A stretch of DNA of 64,000 nt from Anaerolineae bacterium (lineage in GTDB: Bacteria > Chloroflexota > Anaerolineae > Aggregatilineales > Phototrophicaceae). Position 1 is the stretch's first letter, and every line of letters begins with the position of its first letter. A program made the translations under genes and the position numbers. A model generated the notes under the pieces. That model had not been told where the DNA came from, did no database searches, and saw nothing but the letters and a program-made list of their open reading frames with translations. The stretch covers positions 1 to 64,000 of the forward strand of contig JAUZRW010000029.1 in the NCBI GenBank assembly GCA_030950085.1. The letters run 5' to 3'. This document shows positions 45,370-54,350 of the stretch, piece after piece.

Positions 45370-45867
45370 TTACCAGTTATTCCAATGTGTAATGTCGTCT
45401 AGTGCTTGCCGTCCGCCCATTTTTGCAGCTTTATGTTCTGGCGATGGATAACCAAAGGAGATGCCAATGCGAACATATTTCACCTCTGGCACACCGAGTA
45501 TTTCTGCTGCTTGTTCCGCACGATGAAACGAAATCAAGCAGGAGCCAATTCCGACTTCCCATGCGGCAAGTTGCAAGGACATAGCAGTTTGTCCTAAATC
45601 GAATCCCACCATGTAATTATCGGAATCACCTACCAGTGCAATCGCAAACGCCGCACTTGGTAAATGTTTGGCAAAATCACCCGATTGACTCAATTCAGCA
45701 AGTAAGTCTTTGTCCGTGATAACAAAAAAGTCCCATGGCTGCGTATTTTTGCTACTCTGTGACCAACGCGCTGTTGCTAGAATCTGCCGTATCACATCAT
45801 CTGAGACTGATTCTTCAGTATATTGCCGAACTGCCCGTTTTGTGCGAATGGCTTTGCTTACGTTCAT
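45370..45867 (-). CDS. Nitroreductase-family protein
   Basis: 165 residues of the FMN-dependent nitroreductase fold: RAVRQYTEESV near the N-terminus, SQSSKNTQPWDFFVI near 38-52 and a C-terminal IGISFGYPSPEHK. These enzymes reduce quinones, nitro compounds or flavins using NAD(P)H. It is embedded between leuC and leuD, where no such step is needed, so its link to the pathway is unclear. Confidence 0.88.
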   Translation of the reverse strand: MNVSKAIRTKRAVRQYTEESVSDDVIRQILATARWSQSSKNTQPWDFFVITDKDLLAELSQSGDFAKHLPSAAFAIALVGDSDNYMVGFDLGQTAMSLQLAAWEVGIGSCLISFHRAEQAAEILGVPEVKYVRIGISFGYPSPEHKAAKMGGRQALDDITHWNNW

Positions 45868-45951
45868 TTTTCAGATAACCTAACTACTTCATAGTGGAAG
45901 CGCACACAAGCACTCCCCTACAAGAAATATATTTTTGTGGTTAAATTTTGC

Positions 45952-47388
45952 CTATGCCATTTCCGGCATCTGCATTTCACGCGGGTCACTGACAACACCA
46001 TTCACAGCAGACGCAACAGCCGTTAATGGACTAGCAAGGAAAGTCCGTCCACCTTTGCCTTGTCGTCCTTCAAAGTTGCGATTACTGGTACTGACGGCAT
46101 ATTGACCGGGAGACAGTTGGTCGCCATTCATGGCAATACACATCGAGCAACCCGCCTCACGCCATTCTGCCCCAGCCGCTTTGAAGATTTCATGCAGACC
46201 TTCGGCTTCGGCTTGTTTCTTCACCAATTGACTACCGGGAACAACCATCATTCGCACATCATCAGACACTTTGCGCCCATCAATCATTTTTGCCGCAAGA
46301 CGCAAATCACTAATCCGCGAATTGGTACAACTACCGAGAAAGACCACATCAATTTTCTTGCCGAGTAGTGGCTGATTAGGTTGCAGTCCCATATAAGTTA
46401 GAGCCTTATCGAGTGCCATGCGTTCATTGACATCCGCAAAATCCATCGGGTCAGGCACAGCACTATCAATCATCATGCCCATACCGGGATTTGTACCGTA
46501 GGTAATCATCGGCGGCAGCATATTGGCATCCAACACAATTTCTTGGTCATAAGTTGCGCCTTCATCAGATGGCAATTGTCGCCATGCTGCAACAGCATCA
46601 TCCCATGCGTCGCCTTTCGGTGCATAAGGACGACCTGACACATATTCAATCGTGATATCATCAGGTGCAACCATGCCAGCACGCGCACCGCCTTCAATGC
46701 TCATATTGCAAACGGTCATGCGCCCTTCCATATTGAGGCTGCGAATCGCACTGCCGCGATATTCAAAAACATGCCCCGTACCGCCGCCAATACCAATTTT
46801 AGCAATCACAGCCAGAATGATATCTTTCGCTGTCACACCTGCCGCAAGTTGACCATCCACTGTGACAGCCATTGTTTTTGGCTTATATTGCAACAGTGTT
46901 TGTGTTGAGAGAACGTGCGCCACTTCGCTTGTGCCAATACCAAACGCCAGCGCACCAAAAGCCCCATGTGTACTGGTATGGCTATCACCACATACGATGG
47001 TCATTCCGGGTTGTGTAAAACCTTGTTCGGGTCCAATTACATGGACAATCCCTTGATTTTCAGTCCCAAGCGAATACATCGGAATCCCAAAGTCATTGCA
47101 ATTTTGTGTGAAAATATCGAGTTGTTTGACAGCCATTGAGTCTAAAATAGGGATAATACCCTGTGCGTTGCGCGGAGTCGTCGGCGTGCTATGATCCATT
47201 GTGCCGAGCGTTTGGTCAGGACGACGCACCTTTAGACCACGTTCGCGCAATACCGTAAATGCCTGTGGTGATGTCACCTCATGAACGAGATGCAAATCAA
47301 TATATAATACCGCCGGAGTCGTATCTGTCTCTGGTTTGACAATATGCTTATTCCATACTTTTTCGAAGAGTGTCTTCGCTTGTGTCAT
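45952..47388 (-). CDS. leuC: 3-isopropylmalate dehydratase large subunit
   Basis: 478 residues of the aconitase family. The [4Fe-4S] ligands lie in [10 protein letters not shown] near residue 354 and in [10 protein letters not shown] near residues 415-424. [14 protein letters not shown] is the substrate-binding segment. Partner of LeuD. A hairpin with a T-run separates it from leuA. AAGGA precedes the ATG by 6 bases. Confidence 0.96.
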   Translation of the reverse strand: MTQAKTLFEKVWNKHIVKPETDTTPAVLYIDLHLVHEVTSPQAFTVLRERGLKVRRPDQTLGTMDHSTPTTPRNAQGIIPILDSMAVKQLDIFTQNCNDFGIPMYSLGTENQGIVHVIGPEQGFTQPGMTIVCGDSHTSTHGAFGALAFGIGTSEVAHVLSTQTLLQYKPKTMAVTVDGQLAAGVTAKDIILAVIAKIGIGGGTGHVFEYRGSAIRSLNMEGRMTVCNMSIEGGARAGMVAPDDITIEYVSGRPYAPKGDAWDDAVAAWRQLPSDEGATYDQEIVLDANMLPPMITYGTNPGMGMMIDSAVPDPMDFADVNERMALDKALTYMGLQPNQPLLGKKIDVVFLGSCTNSRISDLRLAAKMIDGRKVSDDVRMMVVPGSQLVKKQAEAEGLHEIFKAAGAEWREAGCSMCIAMNGDQLSPGQYAVSTSNRNFEGRQGKGGRTFLASPLTAVASAVNGVVSDPREMQMPEMA

Positions 47389-47405
47389 CGTGTTTCCTTC
47401 TCAAC

Positions 47406-47430
47406 AAAAAGGGCATGACGAATCACGCCC
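47406..47430 (-). terminator. Terminator between leuA and leuC
   Basis: The stem GGGCGTGA/TCATGCCC closes a TTCG tetraloop and is followed by TTTTT on the minus strand. It probably lets only part of the leuA transcripts read on into leuC, or ends them while leuC uses its own start. Confidence 0.8.
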
Positions 47431-47448
47431 TACTCATACTGTTTCTAT

Positions 47449-49065
47449 TTATTCTTGCGATGTTTTGACATTAATTGTGGCAGCATCACCTTCGGGTTGA
47501 ATCGTTTCGCCTTGCCCGAGTGCCGCAATCAGGCGATTGACTGCTGCCATATACGCTTTCACACTCGAAACAATGATGTCACTATCTGCTCCATAACCGC
47601 CGACAACGCGACTGCCATCAGGGGTTTGAATACGGACAGTCACTTCACCTAGCGCATCAATGCCTTCGGTCACACTATGAACATTGTATTCAATGAGTGT
47701 GTTGGGGCAGTTCGTAATTTGGTCAATAGCACGATACGCTGCATCAACTGGTCCCGTGCCAACTGCCGCTACGATGATTTCTTCACCTGCCCCACTCAGC
47801 AAGCGCACTGTCGCCGTGGGCATTCCCATCGTGCCGCATACAATCTGAATATCGCCCAATGTGAAAAATTCTTCTGGTTTGTGAAACTCATCGGTCATCA
47901 ATGCTTCTAAATCAGCATCCGTGACATTTTTCTTGGCATCTGCCAGTATTTTGAAGCGTCCAAAAATCTGGTTCAGAGCATCGCCTTCAACCTTATAACC
48001 TAGTTCTTCCAGACGTACTCGCAGTGCATGACGACCACTATGCTTGCCCAAAACCAACTTACTTTGATGCAGACCGACACTTTCAGGAGTCATGATTTCA
48101 AAGTTGTCGGCATCTTTTAGCACGCCATCTTGATGAATACCGGATTCGTGGGCAAAAGCATTCGCACCGACAATTGCTTTGTTCGGCTGAATAGGCATTC
48201 CCATATAATTACTGACCATGCGGCTTGTTTTCATGATTTGTGTGGAGTCGATATTACTACGCAGCTTGTAGAAAGATTTGCGCGTGTGCAGTGCCATCAC
48301 AACCTCTTCTAACGAGGTATTGCCTGCCCGTTCACCAATGCCATTAATCGTCACTTCGACCTGACGAACGCCAACTTTGACACCAGCCAATGTATTCGCT
48401 GTCGCTAGTCCTAAATCATTATGGCAATGAACTGACCACACAACATTGCTACCGGGTCCAGCACCGGGCGTTTCGCTAATCAGTTGTTCTAATTTTTCTT
48501 CCCACTCCGCAGGCATGACGTAACCCACTGTATCAGGAATATTCAGTGTTGTTGCCCCACATTCAACCGCAACTGTACACGCCTGAATCAGATATTCCAT
48601 GTCTGTACGTCCGGCATCCATTGGGCTAAATTCGACATCATCACACAGACTTTTTGCCAATGTAACACCCATGCGGATACGCTCTAAGCCTTCTTCTTGG
48701 GTGATACCGACCATCGCTAGATGTTGTGGCGATGTCCCTAGAAAGGTGTGAATGCGAGGTTTGGCAGCATCTTTCACGCCTTCCCATGCTGTGAGAATGT
48801 CACTTTCTACTGCCCGTGACAAGCCGCAAATTGTGGGACCATCTTCTGTGCCGATTTCTTGTGCGATACGTTGGACTGCTTTCAAGTCGTCAGGCGATGC
48901 CGCCGGAAAACCCGCTTCAATGACATCTACTCCCAAATTAGAGAGTTGACGAGCGATTTCCAGTTTTTCTGCACTGGATAATGTTGCGCCGGGACTCTGT
49001 TCGCCATCGCGCAGGGTTGTATCGAAAATGATAACGGTGTTATCGTCATATGTACGTTTGCTCAT
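47449..49065 (-). CDS. leuA: 2-isopropylmalate synthase
   Basis: 538 residues. DTTLRDGEQSPGATL at the N-terminus, EAGFPAASPDD near 46-56 and HCHNDLGLATANTLAG near 215-230 are typical LeuA sites; the C-terminal regulatory domain (about 395-520), which in relatives binds leucine, is present. It makes the first committed step of leucine synthesis from 2-oxoisovalerate and acetyl-CoA. The start codon region lies after a leader that may hold a short leucine peptide. Confidence 0.95.
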   Translation of the reverse strand: MSKRTYDDNTVIIFDTTLRDGEQSPGATLSSAEKLEIARQLSNLGVDVIEAGFPAASPDDLKAVQRIAQEIGTEDGPTICGLSRAVESDILTAWEGVKDAAKPRIHTFLGTSPQHLAMVGITQEEGLERIRMGVTLAKSLCDDVEFSPMDAGRTDMEYLIQACTVAVECGATTLNIPDTVGYVMPAEWEEKLEQLISETPGAGPGSNVVWSVHCHNDLGLATANTLAGVKVGVRQVEVTINGIGERAGNTSLEEVVMALHTRKSFYKLRSNIDSTQIMKTSRMVSNYMGMPIQPNKAIVGANAFAHESGIHQDGVLKDADNFEIMTPESVGLHQSKLVLGKHSGRHALRVRLEELGYKVEGDALNQIFGRFKILADAKKNVTDADLEALMTDEFHKPEEFFTLGDIQIVCGTMGMPTATVRLLSGAGEEIIVAAVGTGPVDAAYRAIDQITNCPNTLIEYNVHSVTEGIDALGEVTVRIQTPDGSRVVGGYGADSDIIVSSVKAYMAAVNRLIAALGQGETIQPEGDAATINVKTSQE

Positions 49066-49139
49066 TAGAAGGTTGCCTTTCAGTGATAGTTATGGATTCA
49101 AATGGGTTTACGGTATTAAGGTCACTAAGACCGCTAAGA

Positions 49140-49204
49140 TCAGATTCCATTCGCCACCACCCCCTTCCAGCTTACAGCAACGTCAACATCATCTTCCATG
49201 ACAT
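49140..49204 (-). promoter_or_regulatory. Possible leader peptide before leuA
   Basis: After a strong AAGGAG (minus strand) two overlapping short frames start: MSWKMMLTLL (49204-49172, three Leu in the last four residues) and MEDDVDVAVSWKGVVANGI (49199-49140). A small hairpin GGTC-TTAGT-GACC follows but no T-run terminator, so attenuation is not shown. The ribosome site is the only strong evidence that something short is translated here. Confidence 0.3.
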
Positions 49205-49322
49205 AAATCTCCTTCTCAATTAAGAGATAAAGAAAGACAAATTGCTCAAAACTTTGCAGTTCGCTATGTCGAACCACCTGCATCAGCTTACTAACTCACC
49301 TTACACAAAACGTATCTTGTGT

Positions 49323-49420
49323 GTAGGGGCGTACCCATGTGTGCGCCCGTTTAGGTTGCGGCGGGATGACACACGGGTCATCCCCTACCAAAGTCAGATT
49401 CCCCTGCATAACATAAGTTA
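49323..49420 (+). repeat. GTAGGGGC-type dispersed element, copy 2
   Basis: GTAGGGGCGTACCCATGTGT then GCGCCCGTTTAGG, ACACGGGTCATCCCCTAC and CAGATTCCCC. GGGGCGTAC/GTGCGCCC and GATGAC-ACACGG-GTCATC form two hairpins. It has the same order of blocks as copy 1 at 39844 and abuts the ilvC stop codon. Confidence 0.75.
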
Positions 49421-50431
49421 CTAATTCTCCTGCTTGATTCGTTTGGCATTGAGGAACGGCATCATATCGCGCAATTCTTCGCCCACTTTTTCCAACAGTA
49501 AGTCATGTTCGGTCTTGCGGCGTTGTGCAAAGTTCGGGCGACCTGTCTCATTCTCTTCAATCCAATTTTTAGCAAATTCGCCACTCTGGATTCTTTCGAG
49601 AACGCCTGCCATCTCTTCTTTGACCATACTCTCAAATTGGTCACCAATGGTATAACCACCGTATTCGGCTGTATCACTGACGCTGTACCACATATAACTG
49701 AGACCGCCTTCATACAGCAAATCAACGATGAGTTTCAGTTCGTGCATACATTCAAAATAAGCAATTTCTGGCTGGTAGCCCGCTTTAACAAGTGTTTCAA
49801 AACTAGCACGAACAAGCGCCGTCACACCGCCGCACAGCACCACCTGTTCACCGAATAAGTCGGTTTCAGTTTCTTCTTTGAATGTTGTTTCGATAACACC
49901 AGCGCGAGTACAACCAATCGCTTTAGCATAGGCGAGTGCTTTTTGTTTAGCTTCTTCTGTAGCATCTTGATAAACAGCGACAAGACCCGGTGTTCCTGCC
50001 CCTTCGGTATAAACTTCGCGCACACGATGTCCCGGTGATTTCGGTGCAACCATCGCCACATCAATACTTGCCGGTGGGACAATCTGCTTAAAGTGAATAT
50101 TAAAACCATGTGCAAACATCAGCATTGCACCATCTTTGAGGTTTGGGGCAACGTGTTCTTCATAAACTGCCCGTTGTCGCTCATCCGGTACGAGAATCAT
50201 CACAATATCGCCCTGTGCGGCTGCCTCTGCAACAGACGAAACTTGCAAACCTGCGGCTTTCGCCTTATCCACACTTTTGCTACCATCGCGCAGACCCACA
50301 ACAACATTCACCCCACTGTCTTTGGCATTGAGCGCATGAGCATGACCCTGACTCCCATAACCAATAACAGCAATCGTCTTGCCTTCAAGTACCGCTAAAT
50401 CCGCGTCATTATCGTAATACAGCTTTGCCAT
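49421..50431 (-). CDS. ilvC: Ketol-acid reductoisomerase
   Basis: 336 residues, class I length. The NADPH-binding loop is [18 protein letters not shown] near residues 23-40, and the knotted C-terminal domain holds the metal ligands in [13 protein letters not shown] near residues 184-196. It isomerises and reduces acetolactate and acetohydroxybutyrate for Val, Leu and Ile. It is separated from ilvH by repeat copy C. Confidence 0.96.
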   Translation of the reverse strand: MAKLYYDNDADLAVLEGKTIAVIGYGSQGHAHALNAKDSGVNVVVGLRDGSKSVDKAKAAGLQVSSVAEAAAQGDIVMILVPDERQRAVYEEHVAPNLKDGAMLMFAHGFNIHFKQIVPPASIDVAMVAPKSPGHRVREVYTEGAGTPGLVAVYQDATEEAKQKALAYAKAIGCTRAGVIETTFKEETETDLFGEQVVLCGGVTALVRASFETLVKAGYQPEIAYFECMHELKLIVDLLYEGGLSYMWYSVSDTAEYGGYTIGDQFESMVKEEMAGVLERIQSGEFAKNWIEENETGRPNFAQRRKTEHDLLLEKVGEELRDMMPFLNAKRIKQEN

Positions 50432-50466
50432 GAAATTTGTTCTCCCTTATTGGGTTATCCGTTAAT

Positions 50467-50556
50467 AAGCCCCTTCCGGGGTTTCATCGCGCCTCATACA
50501 AAATTGCAATATGAGACAAGTGTTAGTGCATTATCGCTGATAGTTTCTTAAACAAG
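50467..50556 (+). repeat. 90-bp dispersed intergenic repeat, copy C
   Basis: A full copy in the ilvH-ilvC gap, opposite in direction to the operon. Compared with copy A the second stem changes from CTCACA/TGTGAG to CTCATA/TATGAG, a paired change that keeps the helix. Confidence 0.92.
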
Positions 50557-50599
50557 ATTTCGAGTGAGGAGAATAATTCCTCCTCACTAAGTTACAGGT

Positions 50600-51175
50600 T
50601 TACACTACATTTTTGTGAACATTATTGCCATTAATGATTGGCTGATATTCTGTATCTTGAATGCGAGTACCGCGCCCCATGGCAACCACACCAGTTCGCA
50701 CAAGTTCTACAATATCAAATTCGCGCAGTTCATCAATGAATTGCTCAACAAATTCCTCAGTCCCAGACATTTCGATAATGGCAAATTCGGGACCCATATC
50801 AATGATTTTTGCCGGATAGTGTTCGCAAACAGTCGTCACACCGTTAGAACGTTCTGCCCCATCTGTCCGTACCTTAATTAGCACAAGGTCACGGCTCACA
50901 TGCGGCGCTCGATTTAGCACTTGTACATCAATGACATTGACCAATTTTTCCAGATTTGCCTTAATCTTGAACGGACTCATACGTTCACTATCGACCACAA
51001 TCGTCATCCGCGAGACATGCGGCTTATGTGTGCGTCCAACTGTCAAACTATCCACATTGAATGCTCGCCGACGGAACAAACTAACGACCCGATTGAGAAC
51101 ACCCGGCTTGTTTTCCACTAATGCGACGATTGTTATTTTGCCGCTTTTGGTTTGCATATGGGTATCAGTTGCCAT
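50600..51175 (-). CDS. ilvH: Acetolactate synthase small (regulatory) subunit
   Basis: 191 residues. An N-terminal ACT domain (about 14-88, VALVENKPGVLNRVVSLFRRR) is followed by a C-terminal ACT-like half. It binds valine in relatives and raises catalysis by IlvB. It starts two bases after the ilvB stop. Confidence 0.95.
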   Translation of the reverse strand: MATDTHMQTKSGKITIVALVENKPGVLNRVVSLFRRRAFNVDSLTVGRTHKPHVSRMTIVVDSERMSPFKIKANLEKLVNVIDVQVLNRAPHVSRDLVLIKVRTDGAERSNGVTTVCEHYPAKIIDMGPEFAIIEMSGTEEFVEQFIDELREFDIVELVRTGVVAMGRGTRIQDTEYQPIINGNNVHKNVV

Positions 51176-51177
51176 AA

Positions 51178-52878
51178 TTATTTCTCTCCGGGTTTAGGTC
51201 GGCGTTTCATGTCGTGTAAGTCCGCACCCGCCGCGACCATCGGGTACACCATTTCTTCTTTTTCTACCATGTATTCAATCAAGACAGGACCATCAATACT
51301 GCGTGCAAATTCAACCGATTCTTGAACCTGTTCGCGTTTGGTCACGCGCATACTTGGGATGCCATAAGCCTCTGCCAATTTGCAAAAATCTGGTGTGAAC
51401 ATCGGTGTCGCATTATAGCGTTTGTCGTAGAATAACTCTTGCCATTGGCGCACCATGCCGAGAAAATTGTTATTAATTACGGCAATGTTAATATTGATAT
51501 TTTCCTGACGCGCTGTTGCCAATTCAACTAATGTCATCTGGAAACCGCCATCACCAACAATCGCCCATACTTCTTCATCTGGTTGACCAAATTTTGCCCC
51601 AATCGCTGCCGGAAGACCATAACCCATTGTGCCGAGTCCGCCACTCGTCAACATCATGGATGGGCGTTGATGCGGATAATATTGCGCTTCCAACATCTGA
51701 TGCTGCCCTACATCGGATACTGTGAGTGCATTGCCATCGGTATACTTCCACAAGTCATTAATAACCTGTGGCGTGAGTAATGGGTCGCTTATATCATGCT
51801 TGAGGATATCGCGCTCATCAGCATCTTCTTGCCAATCACGAATACGATTTATCCATGCAGCATGAGACCGTTGTTCCAGTTGTGACAACCATTGACGTAA
51901 TACAGTTTTCAAATCACCTGCAATAGGTACATCTGATGGCACATTCTTATTCAATTCAGACGGATCAATATCGACATGAATCTTTTTGCTGTTTGGCGAA
52001 TAAGTTTTAATATTGCCCGTCACGCGGTCATCAAAGCGCATTCCCAGTGCAATCAACAAATCAGCCTCTTGGATAGCATGATTGACACACGCATCGCCGT
52101 GCATTCCCATCCAGCCGATAACCAATGGGTGATTTTCAGGAACATTCCCCTTACCAAGCAGCGTTTGTGCAATGGGGATATTGCAGCGTTCGGCAAGTTC
52201 TTGTAATTCACGACTCGCGCCCGAAATTGTAACCCCATGACCAGCCAAAATGACAGGGCGTTCCGCAGTGTGGATGAGTTCTAGTGCTGCCTGAATTTCG
52301 TCCTCAGTTGCTGATGATTGTGGGCGATAGCCCGGCAAATGAATTTCTGCTTCTGGGTAGATGAATTCAGTTTTGGCATTCTGAATGTCTTTGGGAACAT
52401 CAATGAGTACGGGACCGGGACGACCTGACCGCGCAATATAGAAAGCCTCTTTAATCGTATAAGCCAATTCCTCAACATCCATCACCAGATAATTATGCTT
52501 GGTGACTGGCAGTGTTGCCCCTGTCACATCGGTTTCTTGAAACGCATCAGAACCAATTGCCGCAACTGGAACTTGCCCCGTTATAGCAACAATAGGCGAT
52601 GAGTCCATCATTGCAGTTGCCAGTCCTGTAATGAGATTGGTTGCACCGGGTCCGCTTGTGGCGATACACACACCAACTTTACCTGTCGCACGAGCATAGC
52701 CATCTGCCATATGCGATGCACCTTGTTCATGCCGTACCAAGACATGGTGAAGACGGTCAAGATATTTGGTCATGGCATCATACGTTGGGAGAATCGCACC
52801 GCCCGGATAGCCAAACATGACATCCACGCCTTCTCGCAACAGGCATTCCATAATAATTTCACCACCCGTGAGTTGCAT
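51178..52878 (-). CDS. ilvB: Acetolactate synthase large subunit
   Basis: 566 residues of the thiamine-diphosphate enzyme family. Markers: YPGGAILPTYDA with the catalytic Glu in VRHEQGASHMADGYAR, and the diphosphate-binding GDGGFQMTLVELATA...NNNF motif near residues 440-470. It makes acetolactate for Val/Leu and acetohydroxybutyrate for Ile. It follows ilvE by 3 bases and precedes ilvH by 2. Confidence 0.96.
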   Translation of the reverse strand: MQLTGGEIIMECLLREGVDVMFGYPGGAILPTYDAMTKYLDRLHHVLVRHEQGASHMADGYARATGKVGVCIATSGPGATNLITGLATAMMDSSPIVAITGQVPVAAIGSDAFQETDVTGATLPVTKHNYLVMDVEELAYTIKEAFYIARSGRPGPVLIDVPKDIQNAKTEFIYPEAEIHLPGYRPQSSATEDEIQAALELIHTAERPVILAGHGVTISGASRELQELAERCNIPIAQTLLGKGNVPENHPLVIGWMGMHGDACVNHAIQEADLLIALGMRFDDRVTGNIKTYSPNSKKIHVDIDPSELNKNVPSDVPIAGDLKTVLRQWLSQLEQRSHAAWINRIRDWQEDADERDILKHDISDPLLTPQVINDLWKYTDGNALTVSDVGQHQMLEAQYYPHQRPSMMLTSGGLGTMGYGLPAAIGAKFGQPDEEVWAIVGDGGFQMTLVELATARQENININIAVINNNFLGMVRQWQELFYDKRYNATPMFTPDFCKLAEAYGIPSMRVTKREQVQESVEFARSIDGPVLIEYMVEKEEMVYPMVAAGADLHDMKRRPKPGEK

Positions 52879-52881
52879 AAT

Positions 52882-53817
52882 TTACTTCTCCGAAACTTTC
52901 TGATGAACGTGTGTGAGCCAGCCGTGGCGGTCTGGTTTTTTACCGGACGTGATGGCGAAAAATTCTTCCTGCACTTGTTTTGTAATGGGTCCACGAGAGC
53001 CACTACCAATTGAAAGGCGGTCTACAGAGCGCACAGGGGTCACTTCGGCTGCTGTCCCAGTGAAGAAAATTTCATCTGCCATATACAGCATTTCGCGTGC
53101 AATCGGCTGATAACGAACTTCATAGCCATATTCATCAAGCAATGTGAGAATACTATCTCGTGTAATACCCATCAAAATAGAAGACCATGCGCCCGGTGTA
53201 TAGACAATGCCATCAACGATAACAAAGATATTTTCGCCCGCGCCTTCACTCACATAGCCACTGACATCTAGTGCAATGCCTTCACTAAAGCCATTATCAT
53301 GGGCTTCCATGCTGACAAATTGGCTGTTCACATAATTACCACCTGCTTTGACTAATGCAGGATGTGTGTCAGGAGCCATACGGCGGTAGGAACTAACCTG
53401 TACGTCAACACCTTGTTCTAGTGCTTCTTGTCCGAGATATGCGCCCCACTCCATTGTGAAAACAAAAAATTCAGTTTTGGTGCGTCCACGACCTTCTAAG
53501 CCGAGAGCGCCTGCGCCACGAAAAACAACCGGACGAATGTAACACGCCTTATGACCATTTTTAGAGATGGTTTCGACAATTGCGTTATTAATATCCTCAA
53601 CTGTGAATTCATGCTCAATTCGCATCACCTTAGCACCCTTCATCATGCGTTCGGTATGCGATTGAAGCCGAAAAACGGCGGGACCTTCATCTGTGGCATA
53701 AGCGCGAATGCCTTCAAAGACACTCGACCCATAATGTATTGCATGTGCGGAAACATGAACGGTAGCGTCTTCCCATTTCACAAATTCACCGTTACGCCAA
53801 ATCCATTCTGCGGGCAT
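52882..53817 (-). CDS. ilvE: Branched-chain amino acid aminotransferase
   Basis: 311 residues of the class IV PLP fold. HYGSSVFEGIRAY near residues 28-40, the PLP lysine in VKAGGNYVNSQ near residue 158 and SEGAGENIFV near 191-200 are all typical of IlvE. It performs the last step for Leu, Ile and Val. It follows the small unknown gene downstream of the attenuator. Confidence 0.95.
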   Translation of the reverse strand: MPAEWIWRNGEFVKWEDATVHVSAHAIHYGSSVFEGIRAYATDEGPAVFRLQSHTERMMKGAKVMRIEHEFTVEDINNAIVETISKNGHKACYIRPVVFRGAGALGLEGRGRTKTEFFVFTMEWGAYLGQEALEQGVDVQVSSYRRMAPDTHPALVKAGGNYVNSQFVSMEAHDNGFSEGIALDVSGYVSEGAGENIFVIVDGIVYTPGAWSSILMGITRDSILTLLDEYGYEVRYQPIAREMLYMADEIFFTGTAAEVTPVRSVDRLSIGSGSRGPITKQVQEEFFAITSGKKPDRHGWLTHVHQKVSEK

Positions 53818-53855
53818 AAGTTCTTAATCCTCTCCGGCTGTGTGTAGCCTATAAA

Positions 53856-54056
53856 TTAAAAACGCTTGCTTTGTGTATCCGTTTTTGTATCACGGTTGTA
53901 CACATCAGCAAGCGCATCGCGTGTCGGTTGTTGTTCGGCTTGAGTATCTTCTTGCATAGACATACTCTCTGCCATTTCTTCACGCTGGCAGTACATATCG
54001 AACATCTCAGTCCATGGGCTATTATGTGATTGAAATTCGTACAGTTGCGTTGACAT
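53856..54056 (-). CDS. Small hypothetical protein at the head of the ilv operon
   Basis: 66 residues from the ATG at 54056, which has GGAG 6 bases upstream; a longer frame to 54125 runs back through the terminator and is unlikely. It is hydrophilic, rich in Glu, Gln, Met and Thr, and without recognisable motif. It lies between the ilv attenuator terminator and ilvE, and should be co-transcribed with the operon. Confidence 0.55.
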   Translation of the reverse strand: MSTQLYEFQSHNSPWTEMFDMYCQREEMAESMSMQEDTQAEQQPTRDALADVYNRDTKTDTQSKRF

Positions 54057-54076
54057 GAAAATCTCCATAGATAAAT

Positions 54077-54103
54077 AAAAAAACCTCCACTTGGGAGGTT
54101 CAC
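54077..54103 (-). terminator. ilv attenuator terminator
   Basis: AACCTCC-CAAGT-GGAGGTT followed by a run of seven T, minus strand, 34 bases after the leader-peptide stop. The CCCAAG inside it (54095-54090) can instead pair with CTTGGG (54133-54128) just after the leader stop, which would break the terminator. Confidence 0.85.
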
Positions 54104-54136
54104 TGTGACCAAATCTGGTGTTCACTACCCAAGCAA

Positions 54137-54238
54137 TTATAACCCGCTTATAATAACGAGTACGAGGACAAGGATAATAATGCTAATGTTGGTATTGTTA
54201 GTACGCATTACAGTTTTTCGTCCACTGCTTAGGTTCAT
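54137..54238 (-). CDS. ilv operon leader peptide (Ile/Leu/Val-rich)
   Basis: A 33-codon frame whose residues 19-30 read SIIILVLVLVII, built from ATT, ATC, CTT, GTC, CTC, GTA, GTT and ATA codons, then SGL and a stop. It starts about 10 bases after the likely transcription start. A shorter start at Met11 is possible. Its place between promoter and terminator, and its codons for the three end products of the operon, fit ribosome-mediated attenuation as known for ilv leaders of enterobacteria and corynebacteria. A small membrane peptide is the alternative reading. Confidence 0.8.
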   Translation of the reverse strand: MNLSSGRKTVMRTNNTNISIIILVLVLVIISGL

Positions 54239-54254
54239 AATCAACTACGCCATC

Positions 54255-54283
54255 ACATTAACCCACACTTTGCATATTGTCAA
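54255..54283 (-). promoter_or_regulatory. Promoter of the ilv leader
   Basis: TTGACA, a 17-base spacer and TAATGT on the minus strand, directly before the leader peptide. Confidence 0.7.
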
Positions 54284-54350
54284 CTGATTGATTCTAAAAT
54301 TCATAAAATTGTGTAAAGTGACAAGTAAACACTGGTCATTTTGTACAGAG

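Noticed and set aside
49066-49420. T-box riboswitch before leuA
   Set aside because: No T-box sequence, specifier loop or T-run terminator is found in this leader.
54137-54238. The ilv leader frame as a small membrane protein gene
   Set aside because: The hydrophobic block could span a membrane, but its place between a promoter and a terminator, with codons for exactly the operon's end products and a complementary arm after its stop, favours a leader peptide.
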